Both the position numbers and the translations under genes were made by a program. A DNA stretch of 64,000 bases, taken from Gammaproteobacteria bacterium (GTDB lineage: Bacteria; Pseudomonadota; Gammaproteobacteria; Ga0077536). Each line of letters begins with the position of its first letter. Position 1 is the first letter of the stretch. The DNA is taken from assembly GCA_024235015.1 (NCBI GenBank), contig JACKNG010000008.1:124001-188000 (forward strand), given 5' to 3'. The notes beneath the pieces were generated by a model. That model was not told the origin of the DNA. It searched no databases and saw only the letters and a list, made by a program, of their open reading frames with translations. Below, one piece after another: positions 29,996 to 39,287 of the stretch.

Positions 29996-30739
29996 CTACA
30001 TCGGCCGCCCGTTGATGCTCCAGTCGTAGTCCATGTACTCGAGATCGAAGCGCCCCGCGGCGAGTTCCTCGGCCAGCTGGTCGTCGTCGACGTAGTGTGA
30101 AACGAACTCGAGCACCCCGCCCGGCGCGCCGCCGAAGGCGTCGGCGTAATCCTCGAAGATGGGTGACAGCTTGGCCCGCCGCAGGGTTTCCGAAATGCGG
30201 TTCTTGCGGTTGTCGTTGAGGAAATTACGCACGTTGTCCTCGAGTTGCTGGTCGAGTTCGTCGACCCGGTAGGCTTCGCTGCGCAGGCGCGGCGCGGAAT
30301 AGGCCGAGTCGACGATGGCGAAATGCACGCGGGGATCGTCGAATTCGAACAGGATGTCATCGGCGATCGACTGCAGGTCGATATTGCGACCGCCGACGCG
30401 ATGCTCGGTGGTGCGGAAGAACTTGATCTTGGCAATCGCGCCGATGGGCGTCTGGCCGTTGGTGATTTCCTTGATGACCAGCGCGTTGTAGGCGTTGATC
30501 CAGAACGCCATGCGTTCCTTGTCGTCGGCCAGGCTGTCGGCATCGAACTCGGCGATGGCCTCGAGATACTTGTGGAAGCGCACGTTGCGCGCGATCGCGG
30601 GGTAGTCGACGTAGCCGTCGTCGACGTGGGCTTCGAGCACGCCATCGAGCAGGGCATTCAGAACCCGCGAATCGGTCGCGGACGCGCTCGCCGGCAGCAG
30701 CGCGGCGATCAGCAGCAAAGCAGGCAACAGTCTCGACAT
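29996..30739 (-). CDS. secreted DUF547 protein
   Basis: A 247-residue protein with a signal peptide (LLPALLLIAALLPASASA) followed by a DUF547 domain: FWINAYNALVIKEI, GRNIDLQSIADDIL and the IVDSAYSAPRLRSEAY region. DUF547 proteins resemble papain/NlpC-type folds but have no assigned reaction; here the usual Cys near the AxxCP segment reads SAYSAP, so the putative nucleophile is not conserved. ATG 30739 has GGAG six bases upstream. It is divergent from the ArsM-like gene. Confidence 0.8.
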   Translation of the reverse strand: MSRLLPALLLIAALLPASASATDSRVLNALLDGVLEAHVDDGYVDYPAIARNVRFHKYLEAIAEFDADSLADDKERMAFWINAYNALVIKEITNGQTPIGAIAKIKFFRTTEHRVGGRNIDLQSIADDILFEFDDPRVHFAIVDSAYSAPRLRSEAYRVDELDQQLEDNVRNFLNDNRKNRISETLRRAKLSPIFEDYADAFGGAPGGVLEFVSHYVDDDQLAEELAAGRFDLEYMDYDWSINGRPM

Positions 30740-30966
30740 GGATTTCTCCGGGCGGATGGGCAGTGCTTGGAACGCAGACGCGCCGCGGAGTTCAGCCTCA
30801 CGGGACGGCGCCGCGCCGGCGGCGGGCCAGCGCGGTGTACGCCTCGACGCGAATCGATTCACAGTCTACACGAGCGCACGTGCTTGAATCCCCGCGGGGG
30901 GGCTGCGACATTAGCGCCCCGTCCCAGCCCGGGCCCCTGGCCCGGCCGTCAACGCCGGAGTCGAAC

Positions 30967-32019
30967 ATGAGAGAAGCGGTCGAACACTATTACGGTACCG
31001 TGCTGCAATCGAGCAGCGACCTGCGGACCACTGCCTGCACGACTTCGGCGGCGCCGACGACGGCGATGCGCGCGCTGATCGACAACGTCCACCCCGAGGT
31101 CCGCGAGCGCTACTTCGGCTGCGGTCTGGTCTATCCCGGCGCGCTCGAAGCCTGCCGCGCGCTCGACCTCGGTTGCGGCAGCGGGCGCGACTGCTACGTG
31201 CTGTCGCAACTCGTCGGCGCCGACGGTGCGGTGGTCGGCGTCGACATGACCGACGAACAGCTCGCCATCGCCGAGCGTCACCGCGACTGGCATGCCGAAC
31301 GCTTCGGCTTCGCCGCCGGCAACGTCAGCTTTCGCAAGGGCTACATCGAGCAGCTCGAGGCCCTCGATCTCGAACCGGGCAGCTTCGACGTCATCGTCTC
31401 CAACTGCGTGATCAACCTGTCGGTCGACAAGGCGGCGGTGTTGCGCGGCGCCCATCGCCTGCTCAAGCCCGGCGGCGAGTTGTACTTCTCCGACGTGTAT
31501 GCCAGCCGGCGGGTGCCGGCGGGACTCGCCGCCGACCCGGTGCTGTACGGCGAATGCCTGGGCGGCGCGCTGTACTGGAACGACTTCCACAACCTCGCCC
31601 GCGCCTGCGGTTTCGGCGACCCGCGCCTGGTCGAGGACAGCCCGATCGCCGTGACCGACCCGGCCATCGCCGCGCGCGTCGGTGACATCGAGTTCTTCTC
31701 TGCCACCTACCGCCTGTTCAAGCTCGACGAGCTCGAGCCGGCTTGCGAGGACTACGGCCAGGCGGTGGTCTACCACGGCACCGTCGGCGAACAACCGTCG
31801 ACCTTCCTGCTCGACAAGCATCACCACATCGAGCGCGGGCGGGTGTTCCCGGTCTGCGGCAACACCTGGCGCATGCTGCACGACACGCGGTTTGCCGCCC
31901 ATTTCGACTTCATCGGCGATTTCTCCACCCACTTCGGCATCTTCGAAGGCTGCGGCAGCAGCCTGCCCTACGAGCGGGCGACCGGCGGCAGCGCGCCGCT
32001 CGCCGCTTCGTGCTGCTGA
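30967..32019 (+). CDS. ArsM-like SAM-dependent methyltransferase
   Basis: A 350-residue class I methyltransferase. The N-terminal HYYGTVLQSSSDLRTTAC, the SAM loop LDLGCGSGRDC, VGVDMTDEQLAIA and the C-terminal VFPVCGNTWRML segment match the family often annotated as arsenite methyltransferase-like. Cys residues are plentiful (FGCG, SNCV, GECLGG, VCGNT, GCGSS), fitting thiol or metalloid chemistry, but I cannot confirm the three As(III)-binding cysteines of true ArsM. It is followed 16 bases later by a VTT/FAD-oxidoreductase fusion. ATG 30967. Confidence 0.75.
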   Translation: MREAVEHYYGTVLQSSSDLRTTACTTSAAPTTAMRALIDNVHPEVRERYFGCGLVYPGALEACRALDLGCGSGRDCYVLSQLVGADGAVVGVDMTDEQLAIAERHRDWHAERFGFAAGNVSFRKGYIEQLEALDLEPGSFDVIVSNCVINLSVDKAAVLRGAHRLLKPGGELYFSDVYASRRVPAGLAADPVLYGECLGGALYWNDFHNLARACGFGDPRLVEDSPIAVTDPAIAARVGDIEFFSATYRLFKLDELEPACEDYGQAVVYHGTVGEQPSTFLLDKHHHIERGRVFPVCGNTWRMLHDTRFAAHFDFIGDFSTHFGIFEGCGSSLPYERATGGSAPLAASCC

Positions 32020-32035
32020 AGCGAGGTCGACCGAC

Positions 32036-34192
32036 ATGAGCAAACGCCGTACCTGGCTGGTTGCGGCGCTACTCGTCGCCGCCCTCGTCGCCATCGCGAT
32101 TCTCGAACCGGGCCGTTACCTCAACCTCGATTTCCTCAAGGCGCAGCAGGCCGCCCTGCAGCACGCGGTCACGGCGCACCCGCTGCAGTCCAGCCTGGTC
32201 TGTTTCGCCATCTATGCCATCGCCACGGCCTTGTCCGTGCCCGGCGCCATCATCATGACCCTGGCGGCGGGCGCGGTATTCGGCACCGCCTGGGGCACGC
32301 TGATCGTGTCCTTTGCCAGCACCGTCGGCGCGACCCTCGCCTTCCTGCTCTCGCGCTACCTGTTCCGCGATTTCGTCCAGTCGCGCTTCGGCCACCGCCT
32401 CGCCGCGGTCAACCGCGGCATGCGCAACGACGGGCCGACCTACCTGCTGGTCCTGCGCCTGATCCCGGTGGTGCCCTTCGTCGCCGTCAACCTGCTCATG
32501 GGCCTGACCCCGATCGGCGTCGGCACGTTCTACCTCTACAGCCAGATCGGCATGCTGCCGGCGACGGCCATCTACGTGAATGCCGGGACGCAGCTCGCAA
32601 GCATCGACAGCCTGCGCGACATCGCCTCGCCCGAGGTGCTCGGTTCGCTGGCACTGCTCGCGGTGTTCCCCTTCGTCGCCAAGTTCCTCGCCGGCTGGCT
32701 GCGCCGGCGCCGCCTGCATGCGGCGTGGCCGCCGCCGCGCGCCGTCGAGCGCAACGTCATCGTCATCGGCGCCGGCTCGGCCGGGCTGGTCGCCAGCGTC
32801 ATCGCCGCCGCGGTCAAGGCGCGGGTGACCCTGGTCGAGGGCCAGCGCATGGGCGGCGACTGCCTCAATACCGGCTGCGTGCCGTCCAAGGCCCTGCTCC
32901 GCGTGGCCAAGCAGGTCCACCAGGCACGCCGCGCCGAGGCCCTCGGCATCCGCCGCATGGAGGTCGAATTCGACTTCGCCGACGTCATGCGTCGCGTCCA
33001 CGAGGTCATCGCCGCGATCGCCCCGCACGACTCGGTCGAGCGCTTCACCGAACTCGGCGTCGAGTGCGTCGCCGGCCATGCCCGCATCGTCTCGCCGTAC
33101 GAAGTCGAGGTCGAGGGCAAGCGTCTCAGCGCCCGTTCCATCGTCCTTGCCACCGGCGCCCGGCCGCTGGTACCGCCGCTGCCGGGCCTGGCCGACCTGC
33201 CCTACCTCACCTCCGACAACCTGTGGTCGCTGGAACGCCTGCCGCGCCGCCTGCTGGTGCTGGGCGGCGGACCGATCGGCTGCGAACTGGCCCAGGCCTT
33301 CGCCCGCCTGGGCAGCCAGGTCACGGTGGTCGAGATGGCCGAGCGGCTGCTGCCACGCGAGGACGTCGAGGTGTCCGAACTACTCGCCCACGTGTTCGCC
33401 GAGGAAGGCATCGAGCTCGCCCTGCACTGCAAGGCGCTGGCCTTCCACGCCGACGCCGAGGGTTACAGCCTGGAGGTGGAGTCACTCGCGCTCGGCGACG
33501 GCGCCACTCACCGTATCGCCTTCGACGACGTGCTCGTGGCGCTCGGCCGCGTCGCCAACGTCGAGGGCTACGGCCTGGAGGAACTCGGTGTCGCGCTGAC
33601 CCCGCGCGGCACCCTCGACGTCAACGACTACCTGCAGACGCGGTTTCCCAACGTGTTCGCCTGCGGCGACGTCGTCGGCCCCTACCAGTTCACCCACGCC
33701 GCCTCCCACCAGGCCTGGTACGCCACCGTCAATGCGCTGTTCGGCAGCAGTCTCAAGCGCTTCGCGGTGGACTACCGCGTGATCCCCTGGTGCACCTTCA
33801 CCGACCCGGAGGTCGCGCGCGTGGGCCTGAGCGAGCAGGAGGCGCGCGAACGGGGCGTGGCGATCGAAGTGACCAACTACGCGCTCGACGACCTCGACCG
33901 CGCGATCGCCGATGGCACCACGCGCGGCTTCGTGCGCGTGCTGACGCCACCGGGCAGCGACCGCATTCTGGGTGCGACCATCGTCGGCGAACATGCCGGC
34001 GACCTCATCGCGGAGTTCGTTCTGGCCATGAAGCATGGCCTCGGCCTGAACAAGATCCTCGGCACCATCCACATCTACCCGACCCTGGCCGAGGCGAGCA
34101 AGTTCGCCGCCGGCAACTGGCGCAAGCGCCACGTCTCACCGACGATGATGGCGTGGCTAGAACGCTTCCATCGCTGGCGGCGCGAGGGCTGA
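32036..34192 (+). CDS. VTT-domain/FAD-NAD(P)-disulfide oxidoreductase fusion
   Basis: A 718-residue two-domain protein. Residues 1-235 carry about six hydrophobic segments of the TVP38/TMEM64 (VTT) type, with GAIIMTLAAGAVFGTAWGTL. Residues 240-718 form a mercuric-reductase-like flavoprotein: FAD loop GAGSAGLVAS, redox pair GGDCLNTGCVPSK, NAD loop GGGPIGCELA, VFACGDVVG and GTIHIYPTLAEASKF at the dimer interface. A membrane-tethered dithiol reductase is implied; its substrate is unknown. It sits 16 bases after an ArsM-like methyltransferase with GAGG before the ATG, so the two are probably co-expressed. Confidence 0.88.
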   Translation: MSKRRTWLVAALLVAALVAIAILEPGRYLNLDFLKAQQAALQHAVTAHPLQSSLVCFAIYAIATALSVPGAIIMTLAAGAVFGTAWGTLIVSFASTVGATLAFLLSRYLFRDFVQSRFGHRLAAVNRGMRNDGPTYLLVLRLIPVVPFVAVNLLMGLTPIGVGTFYLYSQIGMLPATAIYVNAGTQLASIDSLRDIASPEVLGSLALLAVFPFVAKFLAGWLRRRRLHAAWPPPRAVERNVIVIGAGSAGLVASVIAAAVKARVTLVEGQRMGGDCLNTGCVPSKALLRVAKQVHQARRAEALGIRRMEVEFDFADVMRRVHEVIAAIAPHDSVERFTELGVECVAGHARIVSPYEVEVEGKRLSARSIVLATGARPLVPPLPGLADLPYLTSDNLWSLERLPRRLLVLGGGPIGCELAQAFARLGSQVTVVEMAERLLPREDVEVSELLAHVFAEEGIELALHCKALAFHADAEGYSLEVESLALGDGATHRIAFDDVLVALGRVANVEGYGLEELGVALTPRGTLDVNDYLQTRFPNVFACGDVVGPYQFTHAASHQAWYATVNALFGSSLKRFAVDYRVIPWCTFTDPEVARVGLSEQEARERGVAIEVTNYALDDLDRAIADGTTRGFVRVLTPPGSDRILGATIVGEHAGDLIAEFVLAMKHGLGLNKILGTIHIYPTLAEASKFAAGNWRKRHVSPTMMAWLERFHRWRREG

Positions 34193-34219
34193 ACGCAGGC
34201 CGCGCACGCCGGCTACGCC

Positions 34220-34885
34220 TCACTTGCGCGTGGCGAGCTTGTCGGCGGCGCGGATGGGTTCCGGCAGGCGGTAGCGCGGCGCGCAGTCGAGCACGAGATC
34301 GATCGCGCTCGGCAGGCTCACGCCGTGGCCGACCGACACGTACACCGGGCTGACCTTGCGCCGCGTGCGCACCACCGCGCCGATCGCCTCCTCGTTGTGG
34401 GTCAGCGGGGTCCACGCGCCGCGTTCGAGATCCGGCTCGTCGTGGCTGCCGCACAGCCGCGACTTGCCGACCCCGACGCTGGGAATGCCGCACAGCACGC
34501 CGAGGTGGCAGGCGCTGCCGAAACGGCGCGGGTGGGCCCGGCCGTGGCCGTCGACGAGGAGGATGTCGGGACTGCGCGCGAGGCGTGCGAGCGCCTCGAG
34601 CATGACCGGCACTTCGCGGAACGACAGCAGGCCCGGCACGTACGGGAAACGCGTCGGCGCCTCGACCACCACCTCCTCGACGACCTCGAGGCCGGGATAG
34701 CTCATCACCACCACGGCCACGCGCGTGACCTGGCCATCGTCGGGAAAGCCGGCGTCGATGCCAGCGATACGGCGGACGGCGCTGAAGCGGTCGGCTTCGA
34801 CCACCTGCCCGGCGAGCTCGCGCTGGCGTTGCGCGGCATCGCGCGGTGCGAGGTCCCAGTCGTCGCCCTCAGCGGCTGCGTGCAT
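34220..34885 (-). CDS. nfi: endonuclease V
   Basis: Cuts DNA (and RNA) one base 3' of deoxyinosine. The 221-residue product matches the usual 223. Catalytic motifs are IAGIDAGF, YVPGLLSFREVP and LLVDGHGRAHPRRFGSACHLG, with GVGKSRLCG downstream. ATG 34885 is chosen; upstream codons are unconserved. It is divergent from apt (174-base gap) and its 3' end is 28 bases from the fusion oxidoreductase gene. Confidence 0.94.
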   Translation of the reverse strand: MHAAAEGDDWDLAPRDAAQRQRELAGQVVEADRFSAVRRIAGIDAGFPDDGQVTRVAVVVMSYPGLEVVEEVVVEAPTRFPYVPGLLSFREVPVMLEALARLARSPDILLVDGHGRAHPRRFGSACHLGVLCGIPSVGVGKSRLCGSHDEPDLERGAWTPLTHNEEAIGAVVRTRRKVSPVYVSVGHGVSLPSAIDLVLDCAPRYRLPEPIRAADKLATRK

Positions 34886-35059
34886 GGTGCTACTCCGTGG
34901 CCAAGCGGTCGGCGGACGCAGCGCCGCGCGGCAAGGTGCCGGCAGCGACGAGTTCACCGTCCTGCACTGGCCGCCCCCCTGCGGCGCGCGTGGCCCGGTT
35001 CCGGGTCTTCCGCGTTCCGGCTATTATCCCCGACCCCGAGCCACGACGCCTCCTGCCGC

Positions 35060-35575
35060 ATGGACCTGATCCAATCCCGCATCCGTGACATTCCCGATTT
35101 TCCCCACGCCGGCATCATGTTCAAGGACCTGACGCCGCTGCTGCGCGACCCGGCTGCACTGGCGGCCACGGTCGAGGCGCTGGTCGCCCCGTTCCGCGAC
35201 GACGACATCAGCGTGGTGCTCGGCATGGAGGCGCGCGGCTTCGTGTTCGGCGCGCTCGCCGCGCGCGAGCTCGGCGCCGGCTTCGTCCCGTTGCGCAAGC
35301 CCGGCAAGCTGCCCGCGGCGACCTACAGCGAGTCCTACGAGCTCGAGTACGGGACCGCCACCCTGCACATGCACCAGGACGCGGTCGTCGCCGACGACCG
35401 CGTGCTGCTGGTCGACGATCTCGTCGCCACCGGGGGCACCGCCGCGGCCAGCCTCGCGCTGGCCCGGCGCAGCGGCGCCACCGTCGTCGGCTGCGCCTTC
35501 GTCGTCGAGCTCGATTTCCTGCGCGGGCGCGCGGCGCTGGGTGACTGCCGCGTGCACAGCCTGGTGCACTACTGA
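35060..35575 (+). CDS. apt: adenine phosphoribosyltransferase
   Basis: Salvages adenine to AMP. The 171-residue product has the Apt start IRDIPDFPHAGIMFKDLTPLL, GMEARGFVFGAL, the flexible loop ATYSESYELEYG and the PRPP loop VLLVDDLVATGGTAAA. ATG 35060 is taken from the family start; no good ribosome site is visible. It is followed 44 bases later by the NRDE gene. Confidence 0.96.
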   Translation: MDLIQSRIRDIPDFPHAGIMFKDLTPLLRDPAALAATVEALVAPFRDDDISVVLGMEARGFVFGALAARELGAGFVPLRKPGKLPAATYSESYELEYGTATLHMHQDAVVADDRVLLVDDLVATGGTAAASLALARRSGATVVGCAFVVELDFLRGRAALGDCRVHSLVHY

Positions 35576-35619
35576 GGCGCGCGGCCCGCGCCGACGCTGC
35601 ATTCCACGCCCTGCCCGTC

Positions 35620-36456
35620 ATGTGCCTGCTGCTGGTCGCGCACGACTGCTGCCCCGGCTACCGCCTGCTGGTGGCGGCCAACCGCGACGAGTTCCACGAC
35701 CGCCCGACCGCGGCCGCCGAGTGGTGGGCGGATCGTCCGGACATCCTCGGCGGGCGCGATCTCGAAGCCGGCGGTACCTGGCTGGCCCTCGACCGGCACG
35801 GGCGCTTCGCCACCATCACCAACGTACGCGCGGGGCGCATCGCGCCGGGGCAACGTTCGCGCGGCCTGATCGTCAACGACTTCCTCGCCGGCGACGACGG
35901 CGCCGACGCGTTCACCGCCACCCTCGCGCGTGACGGCGCGGCCTACGCCGGCTTCAACGTACTCGCCTACGACGGCGACTCGCTGAGCTGGTATTCGAAC
36001 GCGGCCGGCGCACCGCGCACGCTCGAACGCGGCATCTACACCCTGAGCAACGCCCAGCTCGACACCGCCTGGCCCAAGACCGAGCGCCTGCGTGCGGGAT
36101 TCGGTCGCATGCTGGCCGAGGTGTCTCACGCGACACCTGCCGCGAGCGCCGGTGTGGGCGCGGACCGCGGTCCCGGCGCCGCGCCGGACGACATCGTCGC
36201 CACCCTGCTCGACCTGTTGCGCGATGACGTCGCCGCCCACGACCACGCGCTGCCCGATACCGGCATCGGCCTCGCCATGGAACGCGTTCTGTCGTCGATT
36301 TTCATCCGTGGCCCGCACTACGGTACGCGCTGTTCGACGGTCATCCTGATCGACGAACACGGCCAGCTGACCTACCACGAACGTCGCTACGATCGCGACG
36401 CGGCGATCGCCGGCGACACCCGGATCTCGTTTGAACTGCCCGGTCCCGCCGCGTAG
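35620..36456 (+). CDS. NRDE/TANGO2-family protein
   Basis: A 278-residue protein beginning MCLLLVAHDCCPGYRLLVAANRDEFHDRPT, with the namesake NRDE motif and a Cys at position 2 that could serve as an N-terminal nucleophile. GGRDLEAGGTWLALDRHG and ITNVR follow as in the family, and SSIFIRGPHYGTRCST near the C-terminus. Function is unproven in bacteria; eukaryotic TANGO2 is linked to haem or lipid handling. Its stop lies one base before the EgtB ATG. Confidence 0.85.
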   Translation: MCLLLVAHDCCPGYRLLVAANRDEFHDRPTAAAEWWADRPDILGGRDLEAGGTWLALDRHGRFATITNVRAGRIAPGQRSRGLIVNDFLAGDDGADAFTATLARDGAAYAGFNVLAYDGDSLSWYSNAAGAPRTLERGIYTLSNAQLDTAWPKTERLRAGFGRMLAEVSHATPAASAGVGADRGPGAAPDDIVATLLDLLRDDVAAHDHALPDTGIGLAMERVLSSIFIRGPHYGTRCSTVILIDEHGQLTYHERRYDRDAAIAGDTRISFELPGPAA

Positions 36457-36457
36457 C

Positions 36458-37735
36458 ATGCCGCCCATCATGGCGACGCCGGCAACACGCGTGGACGACG
36501 ACAGCACGGCGACGCGCAGCGCGCTGGCCGCGCGCTATGCCGAGGTCCGTGCGTACAGCCTCGCGCTCGCCGCGCCGCTCTCGGCCGAGGACGCCTGCGT
36601 GCAGTCGATGGCCGACGCGAGCCCGGCCAAGTGGCACCTCGCGCATGTCACCTGGTTCTTCGAGACCTTCGTGCTCGAAGCCCACGAAGCGGGCTTCGCC
36701 CCGCACCACCCGGCGTTCCGCGAACTCTACAACTCCTACTACAACGGCATCGGCCCGCAGTACCCGCGGCCGCGCCGCGGCCTCGTCACGCGGCCGTCGC
36801 TGGAGGCGGTACGCGAGTACCGCGCGGCCGTCGATGCGCGCATCGCGGACCTGCTCGAGAGCACGGACCTGCCGGCCGCCGCGCTCACCACCATCGAGCT
36901 CGGCCTGCACCACGAACAGCAGCACCAGGAACTGCTGTTGATGGACATCAAGCACCTGCTGTCGCTCAACCCGCTGGCGCCGGCCTACAGCGAGACGCCG
37001 CTCGTACCGGCCGCCGCGGCCCCGGCGTTGCAGTGGACGGCACAGGCCGGCGGCCTGCGCGAACTCGGCCACGATAGCGCCAGCGGTTTCGCCTTCGACA
37101 ACGAGACGCCGCGCCACCGCGCCTGGCTCGAACCCTACGCCCTGGCCTCGCGGCTGGTGACCAACGCCGAGTACCTCGAGTTCGTCGACGCCGGCGGCTA
37201 TCGCGATGCGCGGCCGTGGCTCGCCGACGGCTGGGCCACGGTCAACGCCGAGGGCTGGCGGGCGCCGCTGTACTGGCGCGAGATCGACGGCGCCTGGTAC
37301 GAATTCACCCTGCATGGACTGCTCCCGCTCGACCCGGCGCGCCCGGTCTGCCACGTCAGCCACTACGAGGCCGATGCCTACGCCCAGTGGCGCGGCCTGC
37401 GCCTGCCGACGGAGTTCGAATGGGAGGCCGCGAGCCCGGCGCCGGCCGCGGTGCAGACGCCGCGCCTGCATCCCCCGGCCGCGACCACGGCGGGCGACGA
37501 CGCCTACGGCAGCGCCTGGCAGTGGACGGCTTCGGCCTACCTGCCCTATCCGGGCTTCCGCGCCGCCGCCGGCGCGGTCGGCGAGTACAACGGCAAGTTC
37601 ATGAGCAACCAGATGAGCCTGCGCGGCAGCGCCTGCCTGACCCCGCCCGGCCACGCCCGCCACACCTACCGCAACTTCTTCTACCCTCACCAGCGCTGGG
37701 CGATGACCGGCATCCGCCTCGCGCGGGACCTCTGA
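36458..37735 (+). CDS. egtB: ergothioneine biosynthesis sulfoxide synthase EgtB-like
   Basis: A 425-residue non-haem iron enzyme joining hercynine to a thiol during ergothioneine synthesis. The N-terminal DinB-like domain supplies iron ligands (KWHLAHVTWFFETF, HHEQQHQELLLMDIKH with HX3HXE), and the C-terminal FGE-sulfatase domain ends in HTYRNFFYPHQRWAMTGIRLARD. ATG 36458 or 36470 is the start. The hercynine-forming methyltransferase gene egtD, often adjacent, is not in the window; the next gene is a convergent SDR. Confidence 0.9.
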   Translation: MPPIMATPATRVDDDSTATRSALAARYAEVRAYSLALAAPLSAEDACVQSMADASPAKWHLAHVTWFFETFVLEAHEAGFAPHHPAFRELYNSYYNGIGPQYPRPRRGLVTRPSLEAVREYRAAVDARIADLLESTDLPAAALTTIELGLHHEQQHQELLLMDIKHLLSLNPLAPAYSETPLVPAAAAPALQWTAQAGGLRELGHDSASGFAFDNETPRHRAWLEPYALASRLVTNAEYLEFVDAGGYRDARPWLADGWATVNAEGWRAPLYWREIDGAWYEFTLHGLLPLDPARPVCHVSHYEADAYAQWRGLRLPTEFEWEAASPAPAAVQTPRLHPPAATTAGDDAYGSAWQWTASAYLPYPGFRAAAGAVGEYNGKFMSNQMSLRGSACLTPPGHARHTYRNFFYPHQRWAMTGIRLARDL

Positions 37736-37819
37736 AGCGCGCGCGACAACTACGCCCGGGTAATCCGCGCACCGCGCAGGCCACGGCCAGGTGCGGGTAG
37801 CGGCGCAGCAGCCAGCCTG

Positions 37820-38575
37820 CTAACTGCTCAGCCCGCCATTGACCTTGAGCGTCTGGCCGGTGATGAAGGCGGCTTCCGCCGAACACAGGAAAACGGCCGC
37901 GCGGGCGACGTCCTCGGGCGTGCCGAAGCGCCGCAGCGGGGTCTGGTCGATGACCCAGTCACGGTACTCCGTCGCCATCTCGCGTTCGGCGAAGGCCGTC
38001 GCGATCCAGCCCGGCGCAACCTCGTTGACGCGCACCGCCGGTGCCAGCGAGCGGGCCAGGGCACGGGTGAAGCCGGTTACCCCGCCCTTGGTCGCGGCGA
38101 ACATCTCGGGATTGCGCTCGGCCATGCCAACCAGCGCCAGGTCCCACGACATATTGAGGATCACGCCGGCGCCCTGGGCCTGCATCAGCGGCGCCACGGC
38201 CCAGCAGCACAACATGGTGCCCTTGAGGTCGACGTCGACCAGGCGGGCGAGCTTGTGCGCGTCCGGCTCGTCGGCGTGCGCGCCGGTGAGGATATCGGCG
38301 CCGGCGATGTTGGCCCACACGTCGATGCCGCCGAGCGCTTCGCGCGCGGCCTCGACCAGGGCGGCGGGACTCTCCGGGTGGGCGAGATCGGCCTGCGCCG
38401 CGTGCGCTTCGCAGCCGCCCGCGCGAAGCTCGTCGACCAGGCCCTGGGCGGCCACCGCCGAGCGCGCGTAGCTCACCACCACGCGTGCGCCCTCGACGGC
38501 AAAGGCGCGTGCGATGGCGCGGCCGATACCGCTCGATGCGCCGGTGACGACGGCGCGCTTGTCCTTCAATCGCAT
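37820..38575 (-). CDS. short-chain dehydrogenase/reductase with Phe at the catalytic Tyr
   Basis: A 251-residue SDR with cofactor loop TGASSGIG, NIAGAD (NNAG equivalent), the NMSW segment holding the active-site Ser and a C-terminal GQTLKVNGGLS. The YXXXK site reads FAATK, so the catalytic Tyr is Phe (codon TTC). The Lys is kept. This could be an inactive or regulatory relative or one using another proton donor. ATG 38575. It is divergent from a small secreted protein. Confidence 0.85.
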   Translation of the reverse strand: MRLKDKRAVVTGASSGIGRAIARAFAVEGARVVVSYARSAVAAQGLVDELRAGGCEAHAAQADLAHPESPAALVEAAREALGGIDVWANIAGADILTGAHADEPDAHKLARLVDVDLKGTMLCCWAVAPLMQAQGAGVILNMSWDLALVGMAERNPEMFAATKGGVTGFTRALARSLAPAVRVNEVAPGWIATAFAEREMATEYRDWVIDQTPLRRFGTPEDVARAAVFLCSAEAAFITGQTLKVNGGLSS

Positions 38576-38719
38576 CACGAGGCCAGGCCGGATTGGGGAC
38601 GGCAGACTAGCATGCACCCGGCGCGGCCGGCACACGCCCCGTCTTTGCGCTCCCGCGGCGATGCTCTACCATCGCCGGCATGCCGGCCCGCCGCGGCTGG
38701 CCCCGACAGGAGTCGCATC

Positions 38720-39133
38720 ATGACCGTTCGTCCTGCTCTCGTCTTCGCCTTCGTCGGCTGCCTGCTCGCCCATCCTGCATGGGCGGCGGAAGAAGACGAG
38801 GGTTGCGCTCACCACGCGATCGATGTGGCGCCGCGCATCAAGGCGGTGCTCGGCCCGCACTACGCCAAGCCGGTGGTCGATCCGGGTACGTTGCAGACGA
38901 GCTTCCGTGAACTCGAGATCCTGCTGCTCGAGATCGGCCACTGTCGCGCGGCCGCACAGTCGATCGAACACGCCGGCGGCGACCGCCAGGCCGAGATTAC
39001 CGAGTGGCACACTCTCAACCAGTGGCTCTATCGCCTGGTCAATTTCGTCGGCCTCAACGCTCGTGGTGACACCTCGGTCGACTGGCGCGACGAGTACTCG
39101 CTGTTCGCCGAAGTCTACGAGTTCGAACCTTGA
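38720..39133 (+). CDS. small secreted protein of unknown function
   Basis: A 137-residue protein with a clear signal peptide (ALVFAFVGCLLAHPAWA) and an acidic, helical mature part of about 114 residues (ELEILLLEIGHCRAAAQS, then TLNQWLYRLVNFVGLN). Two Cys (EGCAHH, GHCRAA) could pair in the periplasm. I do not recognise the family. ATG 38720 has AGGAG seven bases upstream, a strong site, so I consider the gene real. Confidence 0.7.
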   Translation: MTVRPALVFAFVGCLLAHPAWAAEEDEGCAHHAIDVAPRIKAVLGPHYAKPVVDPGTLQTSFRELEILLLEIGHCRAAAQSIEHAGGDRQAEITEWHTLNQWLYRLVNFVGLNARGDTSVDWRDEYSLFAEVYEFEP

Positions 39134-39287
39134 ACGCAGCAACGGGCAGCCCGATGCAAGACCTCACGGGGACCGCCGGCGGCGCAGCGCGGGCACGGCG
39201 AGCAGCGCATTTGACTGATTTCGAAGTGCCACGCGGCCACGCGCGCAACGAAGCAGATGAGCGCCGCAGCAGCTTTGCATCGACCTG

